Assembly: GCA_903915465.1 (NCBI GenBank)
Contig: CAIWTA010000124.1
Coordinates: 1 to 33,417 of the forward strand
Direction: 5' to 3'
Length of the DNA stretch: 33,417 nucleotides
Source: an uncultured Bacteroidales bacterium
GTDB taxonomy: Bacteria > Bacteroidota > Bacteroidia > Bacteroidales > FEN-979
Position numbers and translations under genes: made by a program. The notes under the pieces were generated by a model that worked only from the letters and a program-made list of their open reading frames with translations, had not been told where the DNA came from and made no database searches. Positions 24,139 through 32,036 of the stretch are shown here, piece by piece (position 1 is the first letter of the stretch; each line of letters begins with the position of its first letter).

Positions 24139-25563
24139 TTACAAACACAATATCTTTCGCTGGAAAATCTGGTTGTTGATTTTCAAGCAACAGATATAAA
24201 TTCCGGGCTTTACATGATTACCATTTTCGTCTTTTCCATCCCAGTTTATCGAATGACCACCTTGCTGTTCTATCCCATCTTTCAAGGTTTTGATTCTCTC
24301 CCCTAAAGTATTATAAATAGCTATCGTTGTGTGGCTTACTTGTTCAATCGGATAATGTATCGTTGTTGTTTCTGAAAATGGGTTTGGATAATTCTCCAGC
24401 CTGGCGGACCCAGAGGATGCCTGTTCATCTATTCCCACAGCAATATCGATATGTGTCAGCATTAATTGCCAATAATCATTGCCCCGTGATTCCCACGTTA
24501 GGATAACGGTCCTGTAGCCAGGCATGTAATTGTAAGTGGAAAAGAATTGGGGATGTTGATTAGTTCGATAAGGATCGTTTGATATTTTAACATAGGTAGT
24601 ATCAAAGAAATTCCTGTTAACATAGATTTCATCACTACAGGCAGTATCAGCGACAAATGATATAAAAGTTGGCATAGAGGGAAATTTCCCTTTTATCACA
24701 ACAGGGACATTGATAATTGCCGGGTAAAAATTAGTGCCATTTGCGAAATCATTTACTGTACAGAATGTTGGGCCTGATAAATCAGCAGCTTTGATTCTCC
24801 ATGGATAAATGTCAATGTGCGACCAGACAATAAGGGAACTGGAATCACCCGCACTTGAGATGTTCATGTTCCATCCTCCCATGAGCTGCTGAGGGCTCGA
24901 CCAGGATGAGGAAGAATACTGATAGCTGGAATACTTAATGACCGTTTCAGATCCTATTTTTTTTTCCCATGCACAATATTTTGAAGAAAGTACCGGATTA
25001 TGGCAATCACCCTGATCTAACGTTACTGTGGTAAGACCGGAAGTTGCATTGCCCATGATATAGTTCTTGAACCTAATGCTACCATCCTGTTCCCATACTA
25101 TTCCAAAATTACTCAGGTATTTGAAATTTTCTTCATTAGCGGCGGAGTTACATATCGGCTCAGGAGCTGACATTGTTCCGTTGTTTAGAAACTTACTGCA
25201 GTAAATGTCCCAGTGCCCATTTTGGTTTGTTTGATATATTACAGCAAACAAGGTGTCACCATTCAACCAGTTCAGGACTTCCGGATGTTGGTACTGAACA
25301 TTGGGCTGAGATAACAGAACGAAAGGAGAAGCCTGGGTGTTAAAGTCCCTGCAATAGATAGCAGTGGTGTAAGAATCAATTCTTTTCTCCCAAACGCCCC
25401 AAAGGTCACCGGTGAAATTCCCATAACGAGGGGACATGGAAATGTTAATGTTATCTGACAATTGATCTGATATGGGAACAGGATCAGTCCAAACCATATT
25501 CTGGCAATATCCCGAAGAAACTATCGTAAAAAAAACACAAGAAAGAAAGGCAAGATTTTTCAT
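24139..25563 (-). CDS. Secreted protein with type IX sorting domain (paralog B)
   Basis: A 474-residue paralog of the neighbouring gene. Matching landmarks include VWTDPVPISDQLSDNINISM against VWTEPVPITDSLTNNMNINM, TLDQGDCHNPVLS against VLDQGNCHNPVLS, and the sorting domain YPNPFSETTTIHYPI with PGIYICCLKINNQIFQRKI. The signal peptide is LAFLSCVFFTIVSSGYCQ. The frame is open to 25602, but the start at 25563 gives a clean signal peptide and lies just after the promoter at 25585-25616. Function unknown; a cell-surface or secreted role follows from the sorting domain. Confidence 0.85.
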   Translation of the reverse strand: MKNLAFLSCVFFTIVSSGYCQNMVWTDPVPISDQLSDNINISMSPRYGNFTGDLWGVWEKRIDSYTTAIYCRDFNTQASPFVLLSQPNVQYQHPEVLNWLNGDTLFAVIYQTNQNGHWDIYCSKFLNNGTMSAPEPICNSAANEENFKYLSNFGIVWEQDGSIRFKNYIMGNATSGLTTVTLDQGDCHNPVLSSKYCAWEKKIGSETVIKYSSYQYSSSSWSSPQQLMGGWNMNISSAGDSSSLIVWSHIDIYPWRIKAADLSGPTFCTVNDFANGTNFYPAIINVPVVIKGKFPSMPTFISFVADTACSDEIYVNRNFFDTTYVKISNDPYRTNQHPQFFSTYNYMPGYRTVILTWESRGNDYWQLMLTHIDIAVGIDEQASSGSARLENYPNPFSETTTIHYPIEQVSHTTIAIYNTLGERIKTLKDGIEQQGGHSINWDGKDENGNHVKPGIYICCLKINNQIFQRKILCL

Positions 25564-25584
25564 AGTGCCTGGTTTTTGATTATG

Positions 25585-25616
25585 TAAAGATATTAAATCC
25601 ATAAAAAAAAATCAAA
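25585..25616 (-). promoter_or_regulatory. Promoter of the sorting-domain gene pair
   Basis: Minus-strand TTTG (25613-25616) and TATCTTTA (25585-25592) are separated by 20 nt, a good match to the Bacteroidota promoter form with one mismatch. The start of transcription would be near 25578, which excludes the upstream start codon at 25602 and supports translation from 25563. Confidence 0.68.
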
Positions 25617-25677
25617 TTAATATTACTTCTTTGCAATTGACCGATTAAGCGAAAGGAAATATTAAAGAGAATTAATC

Positions 25678-26964
25678 ATGAATGAAGATTTTATTCATTA
25701 TTTATGGAAGTTCAGATTATTGGATAAAGAGCTTATCTCTGAAGCAGGTGATCAACTGACTATTATACATCCGGGAGAACATAACCACGACAGTGGCCCG
25801 GATTTTTTTAATGCAAGGATACGACTCGGCAGCACGCTTTGGGCTGGGAATGTCGAAATCCATGTTAATGCTTCCGATTGGTACAGGCACAATCATCAGA
25901 TAGATCCAGCCTATGACAACGTAATTCTTCATGCAGTGTATGAAAATGATGTTCCGATTACTGATGTCAATGGGAAACTCATTCCAACACTTTCTCTGAA
26001 AGACAAATTTCAGGAATCAATATTACATCGTTACAAGGATTTTCTCAAGAATCAGAGATGGATACCTTGTGAGCATCTTATTTCAGGGATTGATTGCTTT
26101 CATTTTCACCAATGGGCACCTTGTCTTGCGTTGGAATTCCAGGCAGAAAAAATGAAACGGTTTCAAGCGTCACTTGAAAATTGCACCTACGATTGGGATG
26201 AATGTTTTTATCAGCAACTCGCCAGGTCGTTTGGTTTTCGTATAAATTCCGTCCCATTTGAACTGCTGGCAAAATCATTGCCGTTCAGACTACTGAAAAA
26301 ATATACTTCCCGGCTCTTTCAGCTCGAAGCCTTGCTTTTCGGTCAGGCCGGACTTCTTGCCAATCATTTTGTAGAAGATTACCCACAACTGTTAAAAAAG
26401 GAATATGAATTTCTCCGACAGAAACATTCACTTGAACCAATCAATTCATCTGTCTGGAAATTCATGAGATTACGTCCTTCCAATTTCCCTACTATCCGGA
26501 TTGCTGAGTTTGCTGCCCTCCTTCATCAGCAGGATAATCTTTTTTCTTTGATTTTGGAGGGAAATTGTGCCGAGATGATCCAAAAATATTTTACTGTTAG
26601 AGCTTCTGATTATTGGTCAACCCACTTTCTTTTCGACAAAGTATCTCCGGAAAGGGCCAGGTGTTTAGGAGCAGCTTCTATAGATCTGCTGATCTTCAAC
26701 TTTGTCGTGCCATTTTTGTTTTTTTACGGAGATTTGAAAAAGGTAACCTCCCAAAAAGAAAAAGGGATTTTCATTCTTGAGCAATTGCAAGGAGAAATGA
26801 ATGCAGATATCAGAAAATGGAAGGAACTTGGTATGCCTACAATCAATGCTTTACAAACCCAGGCTCTCATTCAGCTAAAGCGTGCATATTGCGAACCAAA
26901 AAAATGCCTTGAATGCCGGATTGGGAATATTTTGCTGAATGACAATCAAATTTCACCACATTAG
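25678..26964 (+). CDS. DUF2851-family protein
   Basis: A 428-residue cytoplasmic protein with the DUF2851 pattern. The N-terminal third is most conserved: HPGEHNHDSGPDFFNARIRL, WAGNVEIHVNASDWYRH and YDNVILHAVYEND. The middle is helical. The C-terminus holds a cysteine group, Cys405-x4-Cys410-x2-Cys413 (YCEPKKCLECRIGN). The function is not established. The GPDF...VEIH arrangement recalls a PD-(D/E)xK nuclease core with the lysine replaced, and the cysteines could bind metal or an Fe-S cluster; both are inference. The last codons and the TAG stop lie inside the repeat that flanks the next gene. Confidence 0.85.
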   Translation: MNEDFIHYLWKFRLLDKELISEAGDQLTIIHPGEHNHDSGPDFFNARIRLGSTLWAGNVEIHVNASDWYRHNHQIDPAYDNVILHAVYENDVPITDVNGKLIPTLSLKDKFQESILHRYKDFLKNQRWIPCEHLISGIDCFHFHQWAPCLALEFQAEKMKRFQASLENCTYDWDECFYQQLARSFGFRINSVPFELLAKSLPFRLLKKYTSRLFQLEALLFGQAGLLANHFVEDYPQLLKKEYEFLRQKHSLEPINSSVWKFMRLRPSNFPTIRIAEFAALLHQQDNLFSLILEGNCAEMIQKYFTVRASDYWSTHFLFDKVSPERARCLGAASIDLLIFNFVVPFLFFYGDLKKVTSQKEKGIFILEQLQGEMNADIRKWKELGMPTINALQTQALIQLKRAYCEPKKCLECRIGNILLNDNQISPH

Positions 26965-26983
26965 TCACAGTAGGCCACAATAG
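26957..26983. repeat. Left inverted 9-mer repeat of the GxxExxY cassette
   Basis: Three 9-mers in a row, CACATTAGT, CACAGTAGG and CCACAATAG. Their reverse complements (ACTAATGTG, CCTACTGTG, CTATTGTGG) match the units at 27439-27466. The first unit overlaps the final codons and the stop of the DUF2851 gene. Confidence 0.75.
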
Positions 26984-27013
26984 TAAATTTGGATTACTGA
27001 TTTTGTTTAATTT

Positions 27014-27442
27014 ATGCACAATTCAGGAATGACACAGAAATATTTGAACGAATTAACTCATACAATAATAGGCGCTGCCATTACTGTTCATAAAGAATTG
27101 GAACCAGGTTTGCTTGAGAGTATTTACGAAAAATGCTTGACACATTTACTCAAAGAAAATGGATTAAAAATAGTTGTTCAACAAAAGGTTCCATTGGCAT
27201 TCAGGGGGCTTTATCTTGATTGCGACCTTCGGTTTGATTTAATGGTTGAGAATACTATCATTGTGGAAATAAAAGCTGTCGAGTGTATTTTGCCTATTCA
27301 TGAATCACAATTATTAACTTATCTCAAACTGCTAGAAAAGCCCAAAGGGATCCTGATAAATTTCAACTGCACAAATATTTTTAGAGAAGGACAAAAAACG
27401 ATGGTGAATGAACTATTTGCAAATTTACCAAAAGGATACTAA
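27014..27442 (+). CDS. GxxExxY protein (PD-(D/E)xK-like)
   Basis: A 142-residue member of the GxxExxY family, named for GLLESIYEKCL here. The rest of the domain is intact: LTHTIIGAAITVHKELEP, QQKVPLAFRGLYLDCDLRFD, then VENTIIVEIKAVE, where Asp and the E-x-K pair form the PD-(D/E)xK nuclease-like triad, and SQLLTYLKLLEKPKGILINF near the end. The biological role is not known. Such genes are often scattered in genomes of this phylum as single cassettes. An ATG five codons later (27029) fits the family start slightly better. Inverted 9-mer repeats bracket the gene, and its stop lies inside the right one. Confidence 0.87.
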   Translation: MHNSGMTQKYLNELTHTIIGAAITVHKELEPGLLESIYEKCLTHLLKENGLKIVVQQKVPLAFRGLYLDCDLRFDLMVENTIIVEIKAVECILPIHESQLLTYLKLLEKPKGILINFNCTNIFREGQKTMVNELFANLPKGY

Positions 27443-27466
27443 TGTGACCTAATGTGTCTATTGTGG
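27439..27466. repeat. Right inverted 9-mer repeat of the GxxExxY cassette
   Basis: CTAATGTGA, CCTAATGTGT and CTATTGTGG follow one another. They are the inverted counterpart of 26957-26983. The TAA stop of the GxxExxY gene (27440-27442) is part of the first unit. The remaining 110 nt before the next gene are AT-rich and unremarkable. Confidence 0.75.
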
Positions 27467-27580
27467 TTAAAGTTCCGGTTATTACAGTTAAAGATGATTG
27501 TAATAAAATTTCTTTAAAAGGAAATTCAACCGTGATTTGCGTTTGGATGATTGGATTTTACGAAAAACACATAATTTACG

Positions 27581-28285
27581 ATGAAAGCTGGTCCGCTCAT
27601 AAAAGATTACCTGACCTTCAACCAGAAGGAACAAAGGGGAATTATTGTACTTCTCACAATCTATTTTTGTCTGGTCTTCGCTACACTGTTTTTCCCTTTG
27701 GTTATGGCTGATAAACCTGTTGATTTCACTGGATTTGAAAAGGAGATTAATGCATTTGAAAAGGAATTGGCTAAGCTGGATTCTCAAGATTTTCAAGATA
27801 GACAGAATAAATACGGAAAATTCAAGACAGCAAATTTCAATGGAGCTTACGATACCAGCCGGAAATTTCAAAAAGAAACGATAATTATTGAATTGAATTC
27901 AGCCGATACCTTTGAGTTGCAGCGGTTGCACGGGATAGGCTCTTCCTTTGCCCGGAGGATTGTAAAATACAGGGAGCGTTTAGGTGGCTTCCTCAACAAG
28001 TACCAGGTCAAAGAAGTCTGGGGTATGGATACTGCCAGGTATAACAAAATCTCAGCAAGCCTGATTGTAAATCCTGATTCGATTCATAAAATAAACCTGA
28101 ACACAGTCACCTTTAAGGAATTGTTATTTCATCCTTATTTCCCATTTGAAATCACAAAAGCAATTATGATCTACAGGAAGGATCATAAGAAATTCAATAA
28201 ACTGGATGAATTAAAGTCAATCCCGGGAATCCATGATTCTACCTATAAAAAAATAATCAACTATCTTATTATCGAAAATGACTGA
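27581..28285 (+). CDS. ComEA-like helix-hairpin-helix protein
   Basis: A 234-residue protein with one N-terminal transmembrane segment (about residues 20-42, RGIIVLLTIYFCLVFATLFF) and two helix-hairpin-helix regions. The first begins IELNSADTFELQRLHGIGSS with ARRIVKYRERLGGF; the second begins KINLNTVTFKELLFHPYFPF and ends with LDELKSIPGIHDSTYKKI. This is the Bacteroidota ComEA-like arrangement, which suggests a membrane-anchored DNA-binding protein, possibly for DNA uptake or repair. No other competence gene is nearby, so the role is open. It is tail to tail with the rhomboid gene, 13 nt apart. Confidence 0.82.
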   Translation: MKAGPLIKDYLTFNQKEQRGIIVLLTIYFCLVFATLFFPLVMADKPVDFTGFEKEINAFEKELAKLDSQDFQDRQNKYGKFKTANFNGAYDTSRKFQKETIIIELNSADTFELQRLHGIGSSFARRIVKYRERLGGFLNKYQVKEVWGMDTARYNKISASLIVNPDSIHKINLNTVTFKELLFHPYFPFEITKAIMIYRKDHKKFNKLDELKSIPGIHDSTYKKIINYLIIEND

Positions 28286-28298
28286 TTGAGGAGAGAAT

Positions 28299-29006
28299 TT
28301 ATTCCTTGTAGATATACCTGAATTGTTGATTGGTAGTTTGATCAACAGTATTATTTTCATTTTCTTTTTCATCCTCTTTGTAAATCTCACTTTCATCCTC
28401 ATCATCTTCGGTTCCCCAATCATAGATTTTGCGTTGAGTTCCGATTTTCCGGTAATAAATCGCAAGGATGAGTCCGGCAAGTAATCCCATCAGATGAGAC
28501 TCCCAGGAAATTCTTTGTTGCGGAAAGAACTGAGGAAAAACGCCCCAAACCAGTCCACCATAAAGAAATGCAATCAGCAGAGTCAAAGCCATTAACTTAG
28601 TTTCACGCCGAATGATACCACTAAAGAACAGAAATGAAGCCAATCCATAAACGATACCGCTTGCCCCGATGTGGATGCCTTCTCCGCGGGCAAAGCACCA
28701 GACCCAGAAACCAGTTAGTATCCAGGTCAGAAAGAAAACTTTAAATGCGATTTCACGGTAAAAATAAAACAACATGCCTCCGAGAAAAAAAAGGGGGATT
28801 GAATTTGCGGATAAATGCGAAAAATCAGCATGAAGGAAAGGGCAAGTAAGAACTCCGGGGAGACCTTTTAGTTTTAATGGATACAGTCCGTATATCGATA
28901 AGTCTGTATGTGCTGTCAACTCAAAGATTTTGACGAGCCACAACACCGTTACGAAAATACCGGGCAAAATTAAGCTGCGGTACATTTTCCGCTGATCTTC
29001 ATTCAT
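28299..29006 (-). CDS. Rhomboid-family intramembrane serine protease
   Basis: A 235-residue polytopic membrane protein with the rhomboid catalytic pattern: HADFSHLSANSIPL in helix 2 (His64, Asn68), GASG with the nucleophile Ser116, and SHL with His171 (ESHLMGLLAGLILAIYY). Six hydrophobic segments can be seen. The enzyme cuts substrate transmembrane helices inside the membrane. The C-terminal tail after residue 190 is strongly acidic (DDEDESEIYKEDEKENENN) and cytoplasmic or disordered. Substrates are unknown. It is divergent from the S41 protease gene. Confidence 0.9.
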   Translation of the reverse strand: MNEDQRKMYRSLILPGIFVTVLWLVKIFELTAHTDLSIYGLYPLKLKGLPGVLTCPFLHADFSHLSANSIPLFFLGGMLFYFYREIAFKVFFLTWILTGFWVWCFARGEGIHIGASGIVYGLASFLFFSGIIRRETKLMALTLLIAFLYGGLVWGVFPQFFPQQRISWESHLMGLLAGLILAIYYRKIGTQRKIYDWGTEDDEDESEIYKEDEKENENNTVDQTTNQQFRYIYKE

Positions 29007-29102
29007 AGTTTAAATACTTTTTCTCCTGAAAAACCGTTTGCAGAATAGTTAGTTAAAATTAATTAAAAAAGGTCACCTACATACGGATTCCTTGAAAAAT
29101 CT

Positions 29103-29110
29103 TACCTTTG
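29103..29110 (+). promoter_or_regulatory. Likely -7 promoter element of the S41 protease gene
   Basis: TACCTTTG is an exact TAnnTTTG match 36 nt before the ATG at 29146. No good -33 box is seen at 19-21 nt. Its position argues against a TTG start at 29092, which would be upstream of the transcript. Confidence 0.5.
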
Positions 29111-29145
29111 GGCACCTAAAAACCTTTAAAATCAACCCTATAAAC

Positions 29146-30768
29146 ATGCGGACATTATTCAAAAAGTCTCTGACTGGTATAAGTATAGCATTGATGATGT
29201 TGGCTGTCATCACAACTTCTTCTTATGGACAATTCAGGAAGGATGACCCTAACAGCAGTACGATGAAGTATTCAACTTTAATGCAATATCTTAAATATTT
29301 CTATGTAGACACAATAAATGAGTCAAAACTCGTAGAAAAAGCAATTGTAGAGACATTGAAAGAGCTTGATCCCCATTCAGCCTATATATCTAAGAAGGAC
29401 GTTATGAAGGCCAATGAAGAGCTGGTTGGGAATTTCGAAGGAATTGGTGTACAGTTTGAGATCCTCCAGGACACTATTACAATTGTTCATCCGATTGTTG
29501 GTGGGCCGTCCGAACAGCTTGGAATCCTTTCCGGTGACAAAATCATCAAGATTGAAACGGAGAATGTAACAGGGAAAAAGATCACCAATCAATTCGTTTT
29601 TGACCATCTGCGGGGAAAGAAAGGAACAAAAGTAACAATCTCAATTTATCGCAGAGGGAACAAAGATTTAATAGATTATACAATCACCCGCGATAAAATT
29701 CCGATTAACAGCATCGATGCGGCTTTTGTCATCGCACCGGGTGTTGGTTATATCAACCTTACCAGGTTTTCATCGACTTCAATGCAGGAATTTGACGAAG
29801 CGATCGCGAAAATGAAGAATCAGGGGATGAAAAGTTTGATTCTGGATTTGCGTAACAATGGAGGTGGATATCTGGGCACTGCAATTGAGTTGGCTGATGA
29901 ATTTTTATCACCAGGAAAGCTCATCGTTTACACAGAAGGAAGAACATCTCCCCGCGAAGATTTCAAATCTACAATCAGAGGAAATTTCAAGACCGGGAAA
30001 GTTGTAGTCATGATCAATGAGAATTCGGCTTCTGCCAGTGAGATTGTTTCCGGAGCTGTGCAGGATTGGGACCGCGGAATTATCCTTGGCCGGCGGTCGT
30101 TTGGTAAAGGATTGGTTCAACGGCCATTTCAGTTGCCAGACAGCTCTCAGGTACGCATTACAACCGCTCGTTATCATACCCCTTCAGGCAGATGCATCCA
30201 GAAACCTTATTCAGAAGGTGCTGATAAATATTATGATGATTTTGCAATCCGGCAGAAACATGGTGAATTTGTCAATGCTGACAGTATTAAGTTTCCCGAT
30301 TCATTGAAATGTTTTACTTCGCAGCACCGGGTTGTTTATGGCGGCGGCGGAATCATGCCGGATGTATTCACTCCCTGGGACAGCACGCCCTTTACAACTT
30401 ATTACCGGGATTTGTTAAGAAAAGATGTAATCAGGGCATTTATTGGAGATTTTGTTGATAAAAACCGGAGCAATCTTTTACGCGATTATCCTGATTTTGA
30501 ATCTTTTAATAAAAATTTCCTCGTGGATGATCATTTTATGAATAATTTCTTTGAATTGGCAGAAAAAAAAGAAGTAAAGAAGAATGAGAAAGAATATACT
30601 ATCTCAGAGAGCCTGATCAAAGCGCAACTGAAGGCGTTGATTTCCCAGAAATTGTGGGACCAGAATGCCTTCTATAAAATCATCAATCAAGCTGATCTGG
30701 AGATTCAAAAAGCAATTGAAGTCATTAATAATGATGGAATATTCAAAAAACTCAAGATCACATATTAG
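29146..30768 (+). CDS. S41-family C-terminal processing protease
   Basis: A 540-residue exported protease of the CtpA/Prc type, which degrades or trims periplasmic proteins from their C-termini. The signal peptide is LTGISIALMMLAVITTSSYG. A short helical region is followed by a PDZ domain (about 85-165, with GIGVQFEI and VGGPSEQLGILSGDKIIKIE), then the S41 catalytic domain with SLILDLRNNGGG, the serine motif NSASASE (293-299) and the lysine motif GRRSFGKGLVQ. A C-terminal helical extension of about 130 residues is normal for this phylum. The frame is open to a TTG at 29092, but the signal peptide and promoter favour 29146. The glycosyltransferase follows after 14 nt. Confidence 0.93.
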   Translation: MRTLFKKSLTGISIALMMLAVITTSSYGQFRKDDPNSSTMKYSTLMQYLKYFYVDTINESKLVEKAIVETLKELDPHSAYISKKDVMKANEELVGNFEGIGVQFEILQDTITIVHPIVGGPSEQLGILSGDKIIKIETENVTGKKITNQFVFDHLRGKKGTKVTISIYRRGNKDLIDYTITRDKIPINSIDAAFVIAPGVGYINLTRFSSTSMQEFDEAIAKMKNQGMKSLILDLRNNGGGYLGTAIELADEFLSPGKLIVYTEGRTSPREDFKSTIRGNFKTGKVVVMINENSASASEIVSGAVQDWDRGIILGRRSFGKGLVQRPFQLPDSSQVRITTARYHTPSGRCIQKPYSEGADKYYDDFAIRQKHGEFVNADSIKFPDSLKCFTSQHRVVYGGGGIMPDVFTPWDSTPFTTYYRDLLRKDVIRAFIGDFVDKNRSNLLRDYPDFESFNKNFLVDDHFMNNFFELAEKKEVKKNEKEYTISESLIKAQLKALISQKLWDQNAFYKIINQADLEIQKAIEVINNDGIFKKLKITY

Positions 30769-30782
30769 ACATTATTTCTGAA

Positions 30783-32036
30783 TTGAGTAATCCGGTATTT
30801 CCTTTCCTGTATATTGCACTTCCTGTTATTGATGAAAATGAGCTATTGCCAAGGCTCATTGATTGTATCATTGCCCAAAAATATCAGCATTTCAAAGTTT
30901 TTGTTTGTGTCAATCAACCCGATGAATGGTGGGACCAGGCTGAACGACAGAGGATCTGCGAAAATAACCTTCTTTCTCTTGAATATCTGAAAAGTGTTAC
31001 AGGAATCGATTTGGTGACCATTGATAAATGTACACCCGGTAATGGCTGGAAAGGAAAAAAACATGGGGTAGGATGGGCGAGGAAAGTGCTGATGGATGCG
31101 ATCAATGAAGTTGCAGATGAAAGAGATATTATTTTAAGTCTGGATGCTGACGTCACTTTTTCACCAGACTATTTTTATTCAGTCGCACAGAAATTTTTAC
31201 AATTCCCCGATGCAGTTGCTTTGGCTGTTCCCTACTTTCATAAGCCGGCTAGCGATCCTGCCGCATGCTTTGCAATCCTCAGGTATGAAATATACCTGCG
31301 ATATTATTCCTTGAACCTTTGGCGAATCTCAAGTCCTTACACATTTACTGCCCTTGGTTCAGCAATGTCTTGTCCGATTTGGGCATACCGTGCGATTGGC
31401 GGGATCACGCCCAAGATGAGTGGAGAGGATTTTTATTTTCTTCAGAAACTTAGGAAATATGGGAAAATGCTTTTCTGGAACCAGGAAAAGGTTTACCCGG
31501 AAGCCCGGTTCTCCAACCGTGTTTATTTTGGCACAGGGCCTGCAATGATAAAGGGGAATGAAGGGGATTGGACGAGTTATCCGCTTTATTCTATCCGGTT
31601 TTTTAATGAAATTTCGGAAACATACAAGTTGTTTCCATTATTTTTTCAAAAGACACACACAACACAGGTCACCGAATTTCTTAGAAACCACCTGAAAGAA
31701 GATGATCCTTTTCTGCTATTGCGTGAAAATGCAAGAGAAGTCAATCAATTCGTAAGATCATGTCATGAAAAGTTTGATGGACTAAGGATCTTGCAATACC
31801 TTAAATACCGGCAAACAACGGAGACACAAAAAGATGAAGATTGCCTGCAGGAATACCTTATTCAATCATTTGGGAAGCAGGTTTTAGAGGTTTTGGGAAT
31901 AGACGACAGCTTCTCTTTTAAGACAACAAATTTGGAGCATCTGGAGAAGATTCGGAGGTTTTTGACTGAGAAAGAGGAAATTTACCAGATCAACTCAGTA
32001 CCTTCGTTACCTGGTCAGCAGCTTCCTGTAGGGTAA
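30783..32036 (+). CDS. Family 2 glycosyltransferase
   Basis: A 417-residue GT-A-fold transferase. The N-terminal half shows LYIALPVIDENELLPRLIDC (nucleotide-binding strand and helix), a DAD metal-binding motif in LSLDADVTFSPDYF near residue 121, and MSGEDFYFLQKLRKYG, which supplies the catalytic ED pair. The C-terminal 180 residues are helical without clear membrane spans, so it is probably cytoplasmic. The substrate cannot be read from sequence. The only start that fits is TTG at 30783, with no in-frame ATG before the conserved first strand. It sits 14 nt after the S41 gene and its end overlaps sucC by 47 bp on the opposite strand. Confidence 0.85.
   Translation: MSNPVFPFLYIALPVIDENELLPRLIDCIIAQKYQHFKVFVCVNQPDEWWDQAERQRICENNLLSLEYLKSVTGIDLVTIDKCTPGNGWKGKKHGVGWARKVLMDAINEVADERDIILSLDADVTFSPDYFYSVAQKFLQFPDAVALAVPYFHKPASDPAACFAILRYEIYLRYYSLNLWRISSPYTFTALGSAMSCPIWAYRAIGGITPKMSGEDFYFLQKLRKYGKMLFWNQEKVYPEARFSNRVYFGTGPAMIKGNEGDWTSYPLYSIRFFNEISETYKLFPLFFQKTHTTQVTEFLRNHLKEDDPFLLLRENAREVNQFVRSCHEKFDGLRILQYLKYRQTTETQKDEDCLQEYLIQSFGKQVLEVLGIDDSFSFKTTNLEHLEKIRRFLTEKEEIYQINSVPSLPGQQLPVG

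Noticed and set aside
27454-27711. 85-residue open frame downstream of the GxxExxY gene
   Set aside because: It overlaps the start of the helix-hairpin-helix gene in another frame and starts within the flanking repeat; no family features.
25678-28285. A defence or competence island around DUF2851, GxxExxY and the ComEA-like gene
   Set aside because: Base composition and spacing match the neighbours, there are no partner genes of known defence or uptake systems, and the flanking genes are housekeeping; only the GxxExxY cassette looks inserted.
29092-29145. Upstream TTG start for the S41 protease
   Set aside because: The extra 18 residues precede a clean signal peptide, and the likely -7 promoter box at 29103-29110 lies downstream of that TTG.
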